34,643 nt of DNA, taken from positions 999,492-1,034,134 of the forward strand of contig BCLD01000009.1 in assembly GCA_001600875.1 (NCBI GenBank), given 5' to 3'. Positions 10,501-19,795 of this stretch are shown in pieces. This stretch comes from Solicoccozyma terricola (lineage: Eukaryota > Basidiomycota > Tremellomycetes > Filobasidiales > Piskurozymaceae). The translations under genes and the position numbers were made by a program. The notes under the pieces were generated by a model. It did no database searches. It was given only the letters and a program-made list of their open reading frames with translations, and was not told where the DNA came from. Numbering within the stretch: the first letter of the stretch is position 1; each line of letters begins with the position of its first letter.

Positions 10501-11576
10501 GAAACTGATACATACCGATCTCAAACCGGAGAACATACTCCTCGTACATAACGGTTACGATACCATTGGTGACCGGGTAAGTTTTGATTCCCACGCCTCT
10601 CACTTTTTCGCATTGGGTTCTTTTCCCCACCATCACCACACGTATATTTTCTGACACGCTTCAACCAAAACCCCCCTCTCTATCCCCCCCCCCCCCTCTT
10701 CCATCATGTTCAGAGAGCAAATGCTAAACAGAAACATATCTTGAAGAATCCTGATATTCGATTGATTGATTTTGGATCAGCGACGTTTAGTAACGAGTTT
10801 CATTCGAGTGTTGTTAGTACGAGGCATTATCGAGCGCCGGAGATTATATTAGGTGAGTGTGTGGGGGGAAAGAGAGAGCGAAGAGAGAGAGAGGGAGAGA
10901 GAGGTGGGTTGAAGTGTTGTGGATAAGCACGCTGACGCTCCACCCCCACCCAGGCCTCGGCTGGTCATTCCCATGCGACATGTTTTCAATCGGTTGTATC
11001 CTCGTTGAATTTTTCACCGGAGATGCTCTTTTCCAAACGCATGATAATTTGGAACACCTTGCGATGATGGAGGTTGTTATGGGGAAGATGCCTCAAGCTA
11101 TGGCTCATAAAGCGAGGTGAGTGGGGATAAGAAGAGAAGATCGTGGGGTTGGGGGGGGGGGGGGCGTACAAATGAGGACAACTGATGTCTTGTTTGGTGT
11201 TGGGGTGTTTTTTTTTCGGCGGGCGACCCAACACACACAACAGTAAAGTGAAAGGTGAATTTTTCAAGGGTCTTAAATTAGATTACCCAAATTCAGCTAC
11301 ATCGAAGAATTCAAGAAAGTTTGTCAAGAATATGGTACCGTTACGGGTGAGCGAGAGTTGCTTTATTATTATTATTCTGTCGTTCGCTTTGTCTAATCAC
11401 CCCCCCCCCCCCCCCCCCCGCCCCCAATCCACCCTTCAACTCCCCTCCGACGTGAATTCCTAGACCTAATCGAACGTCTACTCGCATTCGATCCTGCGAA
11501 ACGAATAACAGTGGATCAAGCATTGGCACATCAGTATTTGAGGGAAGCAACACCTAGTTTACCGACGTCGCTTTGA
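7579..11576 (+). CDS. LKH1: LAMMER (CLK/Lkh1) family dual-specificity protein kinase
   Basis: Exons 7579-9459, 9579-9822, 9924-10104, 10224-10390, 10488-10576, 10714-10852, 10954-11116, 11244-11346, 11464-11576 give about 1026 residues. Exon 1 (627 residues) is low-complexity: Ser/Thr/Pro, poly-Thr, poly-Ala, and a basic RKRK patch that could be a nuclear signal. The catalytic domain begins at residue 709: GQGTFG 716-721, ATP-binding Lys738, HTDLKPEN 833-840, DFG 873-875, STRHYRAPE, and the LAMMER signature as [11 protein letters not shown] 934-944 (usual EHLAMMERILG). Kinases of this family phosphorylate SR-type splicing factors and other regulators and act in stress and filamentation responses. 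The join of exon 8 to exon 9 is one base short: with the only visible GT and AG the frame becomes ACC TAA. The conserved ending [15 protein letters not shown] needs one extra G at the donor. N at 9495 lies in intron 1. Confidence 0.93.
9481..9494 (+). repeat. poly-G tract with an N in kinase intron 1
   Basis: Fourteen G follow CCCCC, then an N at 9495, just after the donor at 9460. This is another place where the sequence was ambiguous at a homopolymer. Confidence 0.9.
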
Positions 11577-11863
11577 ACGGGGGGTTGGGGGGGGGGTGAT
11601 GTAAGAGATGTAAGAGATGGCTGTGTATGTGTGTGTGGGGGGGATAGATACAGACGATGTGGTGTGTGTGCTGTGATGCAGTGATGCTGTTTACGATATC
11701 TGCATGTTCTCCCGACTTGTCTCTGTTCGGGCTGTCTGCGGAAGTAAATAACGCGTCATCGATGGACAGGACAGCGACAGCGACAAGGGTTAGCCAGACA
11801 TCCATACCATACCATACCATACCATATCACACCACACACCATCCACATCCACCCCACCCCACC
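11577..11863 (+). promoter_or_regulatory. spacer between kinase and PB1/retropepsin-like gene, with CCATA microsatellite
   Basis: About 290 bases hold the kinase 3' flank and the leader of the next gene. A pentanucleotide CCATA repeats about five times at 11801-11826, just before the ATG. No other gene is seen. Confidence 0.5.
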
Positions 11864-13561
11864 ATGCCACTCGTACTCAACGTACATACTCCAACACACT
11901 CTTTTGCTCTACCACATAAAGGTCATTGGTCATTTCCCCATCGATGATTGTGCTTCCGATCTGCCTGCTACTCCAACTGACCATCCCCCCTTCCCCCCCC
12001 TTCCCCCCCTCCCCACAACAGAACAAGACTTGCAAACAACCCTAACTCGTATTCTCTCGAAAGCAGGTCTTAATGAATCTCAAAAGAAGGAATTTTTAAC
12101 AACAGATGATTCGAATGTTGGATTGAGATACGAATATGAAGGTGGGAGATGGTCATTGCAGGATGGTGAGATGGCGTGTTCTACCCCCCCTCTCCCCCCC
12201 CCTCTCCCTCTCCTTGGTGGTGTTTCCATGAATTAATCGGGGATGGGGTTTCTTTCAACAGACGATGATTTGAAGATCATGTACGATCGATTTCCACCAA
12301 CCACCACATCCTCAATAACCCTCCACTTGACTCCCCCTCCTTCTTCTTCTTCCACCACCAACACCACCACCACCAACGTTCCATCCAACTCACTCTACGT
12401 ATCCGATGAAACACCAATCAATCCACCTACACGATCTCATAAATCAATCAAATCGAATAAATCAATGACTACTAAATCATCTGGACGTGTTAATGGTACG
12501 ACAGGTGGTATTACTTTAGGAACTGATACGGATGGTGATGTTTATGAAAGTTTGGGTGATAAACATAAGAGAGCTTGGAATGATTTTCATTCAGAGAAGG
12601 GGGGGGGGACGGTTATTGGGTCGATTGCGGGTGTTAAGAATGGTGAGTCGGGGGTGTGGGGGGGGGNNNNNNNNNNNNNNNNNNNNNNNNNNNNNNNNNN
12701 NNNNNNNNNNNNNNNNNNNNNNNNNNNNNNNNNNNNNNNNNNNNNNNNNNNNNNNNNNNNNNNNNNNNNNNNNNNNNNNNNNNNNNNNNNNNNNNNNNNN
12801 NNNNNNNNNNNNNNNNNNNNNNNNNNNNNNNNNNNNNNNNNNNNNNNNNNNNNNNNNNNNNNNNNNNNNNNNNNNNNNNNNNNNNNNNNNNNNNNNNNNN
12901 NNNNNNNNNNNNNNNNNNNNNNNNNNNNNNNNNNNNNNNNNNNNNNNNNNNNNNNNNNNNNNNNNNNNNNNNNNNNNNNNNNNNNNNNNNNNNNNNNNNN
13001 NNNNNNNNNNNNNNNNNNNNNNNNNNNNNNNNNNNNNNNNNNNNNNNNNNNNNNNNNNNNNNNNNNNNNNNNNNNNNNNNNNNNNNNNNNNNNNNNNNNN
13101 NNNNNNNNNNNNNNCCTCCATCCACTCATAGTCATCTATGGGATCAGCAGGATACGCAGGTCTAGTCAATATCGGACTTTTACCTATCACAGTTGGAAAT
13201 AAAACGATGAAACATACGGTTTATTTAAGTGAAGAAGTTCATTTTGATGTTGTTTTAGGAAGAGCTTGGATGGAGAAGGTTGGAGTGAAGTGAGTTAAGG
13301 GGGTATCTGTTGTTTTTTTAAAGAGAGAAGAAAAAGATGATAGGGTGGTGGCGGGTGGGATGGATGGGTATGATGGGGAAAAGCGCTGGTTGACTGATTT
13401 TCTTTCTTTTCCTTCCTTCCCCCCCTCCCCCCCCCCTCGGACGGCGTAGAACCGACCCTTACGATCAAACAGAAGTCACGTATATGGATTCAGGAGAGAA
13501 GATTGATATTGATATCGTGGTTCTAAGAGATACTAATGGGGAGATCATCACGATCACTTGA
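11864..13561 (+). CDS. protein with PB1-like N-terminus and retropepsin-like C-terminus (interrupted by a gap)
   Basis: Exons 11864-11921, 12022-12165, 12262-12642, then the N gap, then about 13132-13289 and 13450-13561. The N-terminus MPLVLNVHTPTHSFALPHK is followed by an acidic loop LRYEYEGGRWSLQDDDDLKI and ITLHL. This alternation of strands with an acidic WxLxDDDDL segment resembles a PB1 or other ubiquitin-like interaction domain. A Thr/Ser/Asn-rich linker follows. After the gap, LVNIGLLPITVGNKTMKHTV, then FDVVLGRAWMEKVGVKTDP and DQTEVTYMDSGEKI look like the second half of a retroviral-type aspartic protease fold (the flap-to-C-terminus part, with ILG-like VLG). The catalytic D-T/S-G would fall in the gap. 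The first donor (GTCATT) is weak. A cellular Ddi1-like or domesticated transposon protease are both possible. Function is unknown. Confidence 0.6.
12667..13114. other. assembly gap (448 N)
   Basis: A run of N follows a G-rich stretch, 24 bases after the GTGAGT donor that begins at 12643. It removes the middle of the PB1/retropepsin-like gene. Confidence 1.
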
Positions 13562-14514
13562 ATAATCGATTCGATTGGGGGATGTATGGATTAATATCAC
13601 AAAGAAGGGGTTGGGGAAGGCATGTGTGGGGGGGAGGGGGATTCTTTCTCCTCGCTTATTTCTCTCTCCCATTCCACCTTCGCTTTTTCGCCTTTCGAGG
13701 GATGTCGGCTTTCTTTCTCCGATCTCACCGTTTCCGATAATGTAAATAATTGAAACCCCTCCTCATTTCTTGGGATGTTTGGAAATTGTGTCTTGGTATC
13801 AAATGTTTTTTTTTGTTGGGCGGTCTATGAGGAGGATGGAAAGGCCATGGGGGAATTTTTCAATTCGTGGACGTTTCGTGGGAGATGTGGTCGTTGGCGT
13901 TGTGGTACGCCCCCCCCCCCCTCGAAGACGGTAGGACATCCCTATTCATCTTCCTGGATCCATACCACCCGCTAACAAGATTCCCCAACCCTGTGAAAAA
14001 GAGACCATCATCCCACTTCCCGAAACTCGATCGTCGAGCCTTTTTCGCCGCAAGGAAGATCTCATCACAAAACCAGTGTTTCAATCTCCGGTTGGGTCTG
14101 ATATTCCAAGACGAATGCCGTTTGCCGTTTGCCATGTTCCCGCGCACTGATTGACTGGTCCGACATCTTTTTCATTTGAATGATTTGATGCACAATCATC
14201 GACCACCCTGAGGCAATCAAATAGTCTGATTACATGGACCCTTTCCCTACCTACAGAATCCATTCCTACATCCAGACCCAAGCTCGGACGAGCCTGGGGA
14301 TTCCTACCCGGGGACTCCCACCCCCGCGTGGGCACTGGCGGACCCAGTCAACAGAGCCGGCTGGTGGTCAGGTCGAGGTGAGCCCCCCGGGGAGGGGGGG
14401 GGATGTGCAAGACAATGACCCTCCCGGGGTGGGTGCTTTGGAGCAGTACCAGATCACCAAGAATTGCTAGCCCATGACGAGACCCACCGAACAACGGCGG
14501 TCCTTTCCTTCCAT
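13562..14514. other. convergent intergenic region, no assignable gene
   Basis: Between the ends of a plus and a minus gene. A plus-strand frame from about 13931 to 14153 reads IPIHLPGSIPPANKIPQP and ends MPFAVCHVPAH with a stop, preceded by a possible acceptor TAG. A second frame at 14255-14380 includes NPFLHPDPSSDEPGDSYPGT before a possible GTGAGC donor. These could be exons of a small gene or chance open frames. No start, domain or complete model could be built. Confidence 0.3.
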
Positions 14515-16340
14515 TCACCACGGCCTGTTATCCGTCCTAACCACGTACGAAACTCTTGATGTGGGTGAAGTCCCCTTTGGAGAATTCCTAGGTGATTCTT
14601 CATCTTGTTCTTCTACACCAGGTGGAAGCGAAGTAAATGGAAATTCCGTTAATGTTTCTCTTGGTGGTGGAGGTGGTGATATTACGTCCCATTTGATTGT
14701 ACCACGAGGAGTATCACGATAACGTCCAGATAGATAACGACGTGATAGATCGAATAAAACGTCGGTTGAAGATGATGATGGTATTGATTCAGGAGTTTTT
14801 GGGATTTCAGGAGTGGTTGAGATTGTAGACGTTGGTCCTTCGGTGAATGGAGAAATCAAATCTCGAGTTGAAATGTATGGAGTAGGTGAGATTACATCGG
14901 AAGTTGATGTTGTCGTTGTTGTTGCCGTCGTCGTCCATAAGATTGAATCACTTGATATTGGATGATTTTCAGATGATGATGACAGTGTACCACCACCACC
15001 ACCACCACCACCAGTGATCTGATTCGATCTGTTGGATATTCCATCCCACTGTGGAAACATCCCGCGGACTCCCTCGGATTCAGACGCAGGTGCATCACGC
15101 ATCACCCTACTATCCGGATGACCACAATCAACCAAACCTAGTGACGAATACATATCTGATAACATCGGTATCGTCGAAACTAGAATCGGAAGTCTTAAAT
15201 GTTCCGAAGTTTGACGGATTGAAGGATCCCATGCATGTGCTGAAGTCGCCCAAGATGACCAAGCTGTATTAGAAGGATAAGACGGTGGATTAAGTGATGG
15301 AATCGAATCGTTGAGTATGTCGCTTTGTGAGGTGGGGGTTGAACTTGGACGTTGAAAAGGTCGTATTGGGGTAGGAGGGGGTGGTTCAGCGGGGATTGGA
15401 GGTCCGCTGGTGGGCAGGAAGACGTCAACTTGGTAGGTTGAGAGACGTTTTGTCGCGGCGATGTGGATCTGCGGGAGCGGGATGGGGTTAACGTTGGATA
15501 ACGAGACGAGTAGGGTTATTCCCCATCACTCTCGGTTCAACTGCCTCAACAGCGACCGAGCGACCGACCCACCTTTGGTACATCCTCCGGACCTTCATAA
15601 CGTTCCACCGTCTCTTTCAATTCCACCACAGGTGAATCAACTTTTTTTCCTGACCAACCAGTAAACAACCTAGCATCATCTCGTTTTGTCTTGAATCTAG
15701 CTATGTCAATTGACGAAGACGAAGTTGATGATGATGAAGAAGAATCGGAAGATGGACTTGTAGATCGTGCTTTGGGTTGGTTTTTGGATTTGTTGGTTGT
15801 TGGTTTTGATTGTTGAGCGATCCATATTTCTGATTTGAATTCGTGCGTTGGTGTCGTCCTCGTCCTCGTCCTCGTCCTCGTCGTCGGCGGTCCCTGTGAC
15901 TGCGACTGCGACTCCGACTCCGACTGACCTCGCCGTCGTCTACGATCAAATTCACCTGAAACCCAAGCCCCAACCATTTCATCCCTAGTATCAGCAGGAC
16001 ATCCATATTCATTCTCATATCCATCTTCAACCGTTTGATTTGATGTCCCAACCCGCCGTTGTGGTGAATGACGACGAGGACGACGAGGACGACGAGCGGG
16101 GGCGATGGTAGGTTGAGGTGTTGGATATCGTGTTGTATTTTGAGATGAGGATTGAGGTGGTGTTAGGTTGTTATCCACCGTCGGGTGTGGGTGTGGGAGT
16201 GGGTTGGGGTTGGCCGCTGCGTCCGTGTCTGCGTTTACATCAGGTGGTGGTGGTGGTGACGGTGTACTCGCTTGAAGCTGTCCAGGCATCAAAGTCTCGA
16301 GGATACGAGCCAACTCTCCCTTGCCTTGAAATGTGATCAT
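14515..16340 (-). CDS. unrecognised low-complexity fungal protein
   Basis: Two exons, 16340-15573 and 15468-14515, join in frame to about 573 residues (donor GTGGGT, acceptor CCGCAG). It opens MITFQGKGELARILETLMPG, followed by a Pro/Asn/Thr-rich stretch, an Arg-rich segment ([13 protein letters not shown]) with Ser-Glu and Thr-Arg dipeptide repeats, and a poly-Ser linker. A more ordered block then reads IDIARFKTKRDDARLFTGWS through ELKETVERYEGPEDVPK and across the splice into IHIAATKRLSTYQVDVFLP. The second half holds SNTAWSSWATSAHAWDPSIR and LRLPILVSTIPMLSDMYSSL, then Gly, Thr and Ser runs and SGRYRDTPRGTIKWDVI. I do not recognise a family. The conserved-looking blocks suggest a scaffold or regulatory protein. 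A GTACGT close to the C-terminus (about 14551) could be a donor leading to further exons, and upstream exons are also possible. Confidence 0.6.
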
Positions 16341-17312
16341 CGTCGATGTATGAAGTGGTTGGAGGACGAGGACATAGTGTGAACACCAGGATGCATGGAA
16401 TAATGACTGGTGGTGGGTGTATGTACATATGTATGTGCAAGTCTACATGTGCAACGTATGGATCGAATGGATCGAGTGGTTCCTGCTGTTCGCTGTTTGT
16501 TCTAGATTCCCGCTTCGGACGAAGTGATCCGGTTGCATCCTCCCAGAACAAGTTTGGGTACATATGAGAGGTGGTGGTGGGAGGAGGTGGGGGAGGTGGG
16601 TGAGAGTTGACTTGCATCGCATATACAACGCATAGAGCACACGAGACCAGACACATGTTGTCGAAAGTAGGAAGAACATGCATGTTGAATATCATATCCA
16701 ATATCCAAAAGACGGACAGGGTGGTATAAACTGTACCCAAGGTCATCCAGCGAATGGGGTATTATCCAGGTGATGATATCTTCGAGTCGTTGATACTCGG
16801 TTGGGAACTGGAAAGGATTTGGTCTACAAGTCATGCAGCGTACGGTATCCACCTAGAACTCGGACTTGAAACTATGAACCTTCCATGCATGACCATCATC
16901 GTACAAGTGGGTGGGTGGGTGGGTGGGTGGTAGTGCCTGTCCGGGAAAGTATGTCTCTAGATACAGATACAATCGATCTGTTAACACGATGAGCCGGTTA
17001 GCCTATCCTAACACAAGAGTAACAGTTGACCTAGACCGCCGGGGGGTGGGAACCAATGTGCTTTTCAAGATCCACCTGCAATCAAACATGATGAACCTAA
17101 GTGATGTAAAGAACTGATGCGGACAGCACTCAGATCTTCCCATCCACCACAGGGCACCACCACCACAACCATGCCAGGAGTCAAACACGGGTGACCCAGT
17201 GGATCGAAACCTAATACCCCCCTCATACCTCCCCTTAATCTAAACGATACAAACCCGATCCCTTTTAACCCATCTTCAGCTCTACAACCTCTCCCCCCCC
17301 CCTCTTCCGGCT
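16341..17312. other. intergenic region with GGTG microsatellite
   Basis: This is the 5' flank of the unrecognised gene and the 3' flank of the fucosyltransferase-like gene. A GGTG tetranucleotide repeats at about 16906-16929. A minus-strand open frame (16746-16240) has a hydrophobic start but overlaps the downstream gene in another frame and has no recognised domain, so I do not call it. Confidence 0.4.
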
Positions 17313-17927
17313 TCAACGCTGGATCATTACCGTGGGTCCACCGTTCCAGTCTTCCACACGCTGCTTTGCAAGCAAACTCACTGTTGTTAGGTGAGGGAAG
17401 GGGTTTAGAATAAGGTGTAACAAGTCGCAGGTCAATGCCCCCCACACTCACTCGTGCTGCTCCTCGAACCGACGAATCCGGATCCCATAGAGAGTACGAC
17501 GTTGTCTATGATGGTGGAGAACCTGGTACGGGGACCGGTATGAATTCATATACACTTGCTGGGTTCGGTGGTCTGGCCAACTCACCATCCTCCGAAATCC
17601 TGTTCGATCGTTAAAGCATCGTAGTCTACCACATACCAGCTCAGTGCATCGAGTTCTCCAAGATACCTGTATACACCCTCTGTTAGACCCGTTTTTGCCC
17701 ACCTCGTCAAAGATAGGATCTCATTCGCAACGCTCACTTGATATCAGTTTCGTCCGTGGCCACAATCACCTGAATATCCTTTAACCCTATAGTCCGCTTG
17801 ATGTTCCCTACCTCGTTTGCAAATTCCCTCACGGCGAGGCATTCGTCGGGAAGCTTTGACTGAGGACATCCAGAAAGGAAGTCGGTTCGACGAATATGTA
17901 CAGTGATGAACTGAATCAAGGAAAGGG

Positions 17928-18005
<78 letters not shown>

Positions 18006-19633
18006 AGTCAATGGTTTGAGATTTCTTTCGTCAGGAGTTTCAAAAACCTACCGGTGGCAACTTCTCCGTCCCCTTGACTCCAAGAGTTATCCGAACAACC
18101 TCTTCTGCCATCGTTTTTATACCATCATTCCATCTCGCATGACGTCCTACATAATGCCAAGCCCCGAGTTCATTTGGATCCTCGTAAGGCCTTGTCCATG
18201 AGAGCTTGCCTGTAGGTGTGAAAAACGGCGGCGGGTGTCAGCAAGTAGTCGAAACCCCACCTCGTCGTCATCGTCGTCGTCGTCGTCGCCGCAGCTGCCG
18301 CACACCCACAAAATACAAATTATCAAAACACAACACCTCACCCTTCTTCTCACCATCCGGTCTCCTCCACCCTTTCTTTCCCGACCCCATAACATCATCA
18401 TACCCCAAACCGATATCCCCAACGCGTTCTATGGTTTTCCGCACTACTTCGTTCGATGGATTTAGATAATCGTCTTTTAATCGGTTGGATCCTGCCTCGG
18501 GTGGAGAGATGAAGGTGGCGAGGAAAGGGAGAAGGATGGGTGATGGAGTCGTGGATCCTAGTGGGAAAAGGAGAAAGGTTGGAAGGGGTGTCCATATCGG
18601 TTCTGAGAGGAGTGTGTTATCAGCCGGAAAGATCGGTACGGTCGGATGAAGAACCTACTTATACTGAAAGCAGAGTATGTATCTACCATGTATTCGGTTG
18701 CTTCAAAATCCTCCGGTGGGAAACCAGCACCTGAGAATCGGAAGGGGGGAAGGAGAATCTTCAGCTTGGAACGTCTACCCATTGGAAAAAAGTCGAACAC
18801 AACCTGGATCCTTGATCCCTCCTCACCGTCGTACTGCGCAGCTGCACTATGCCAACATGACATTGTTTCTCTATCCCCTATTTCCCAAAATCCATCCGGA
18901 GTTTCAATTGAACAACATTCCCTCGGTTTCTTTATATCCATCCACTCGATAATCGGAGTTCCAATCGTATCGGCTAATCTATCAATATCAAATATCTCGG
19001 AGAAGGAGATGAGTCGGGCGGTTGGAGTGGACAGATGTGCGAGTAATGGTGAAAAGGGAGGAATTAAGGGGATATAGGTCGTTTGGTGGGCTGATATACG
19101 GGTTAGAATGGTTAGGTGAATCAGGTTCCAGATTTCCATGATTTGATTATCTGGCGGAAAGTTGGAGTCAGAGAAGAGCCAGTTAAAGTCAAGGAGCCGA
19201 AACGTCAACGCCTCACTCATGCCCATTGTCACAGATGTAGTCGCATATCGATGTCGCGGGTCAAGGTTTTCTAATGAATGTCGCGATAAGGTACCCCGTT
19301 TAGCTGCCCATCCCTCGTGGTATATAATGACAATGCACCACTCTCACCTTTGAAGCTGTTTCCCGGTGGCATCCCACGCAGTGCCCCATCTCCAGCCTTC
19401 CCACCACTCTGTCTGCCGTTCGTCACCTTCCTCTCCACATCTGCTATCCTGCTTTGCTCGCTTCGCACAGGCTGTTCCAGCCGTACCAGATCTGGTACCA
19501 GTGCGAACCAGAAGATGAGGACGACGATGACGACGAGGAGAAGGATGGTCAGACCTCTGCGTCTCCAGTAGAGCAGGACTGGAGGTGGTCTCATCGTTGA
19601 GAACGGGGGATTGTCATCGTTGTTGAAACTCAT
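17313..19633 (-). CDS. O-fucosyltransferase-family type II membrane protein
   Basis: Eight exons: 19633-19348, 19270-18665, 18557-18306, 18209-18052, 17910-17738, 17666-17586, 17522-17452, 17380-17313. All phases agree, giving 564 residues. Residues 24-26 are RRR, followed by a single hydrophobic segment (about 28-45, LTILLLVVIVVLIFWFAL), the layout of a Golgi type II enzyme. The lumenal part has IMEIWNLIHLTILTR and RLISFSEIFDIDRLADTIG. The family signature HIRRTDF is at 439-445 and corresponds to the GDP-fucose-binding HxRxxDF motif of O-fucosyltransferases. C-terminal YLGELDALSWYVVDYDALTI and VLSMGSGFVGSRSSTMSLLA match the end of the sugar-nucleotide-binding domain. The likely role is glycosyl transfer to secreted proteins or glycans. 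The donor sugar and acceptor are not shown by the sequence, and fungal members are poorly characterised. The exon 5/6 intron uses TCTAAC as a probable branch site. Intron 4 carries a 74-base homopolymer. Confidence 0.85.
17931..18004. repeat. poly-C tract of 74 bases (poly-G in the transcript)
   Basis: An uninterrupted run of 74 C on the plus strand fills half of intron 4 (17911-18051) of the minus-strand fucosyltransferase-like gene. The pre-mRNA would carry G74 ending about 20 bases before the acceptor. Confidence 0.97.
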
Positions 19634-19795
19634 GGATCGGTGCTCATACAGGGATCGGCGGGCGCACGTGGCAACCGGGCACTTCCGAGACATACAGGGA
19701 TGATCATTGTCCTCGACTGAACGAAACGTCGAACGCATCACAAAAGCTGACAGCAGGCCCACGAATCATATCCATGATCGGCAAGTAGCAACCTC

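Noticed and set aside
12587..13190. Several open frames of 160-200 codons spanning the gap
   Set aside because: They consist almost entirely of X from the N run.
16240..16746. 168-codon minus-strand frame starting MTLGTVYTTLSVFWILDM
   Set aside because: It overlaps the start of the unrecognised gene in another frame, has no recognised domain, and no splice model links it to a neighbour.
17586..17737. Acceptor at about 17703 giving a 35-base intron in the fucosyltransferase-like gene
   Set aside because: The acceptor at 17667 has a TCTAAC branch site and yields the family sequence IKYLGELDALSWY directly.
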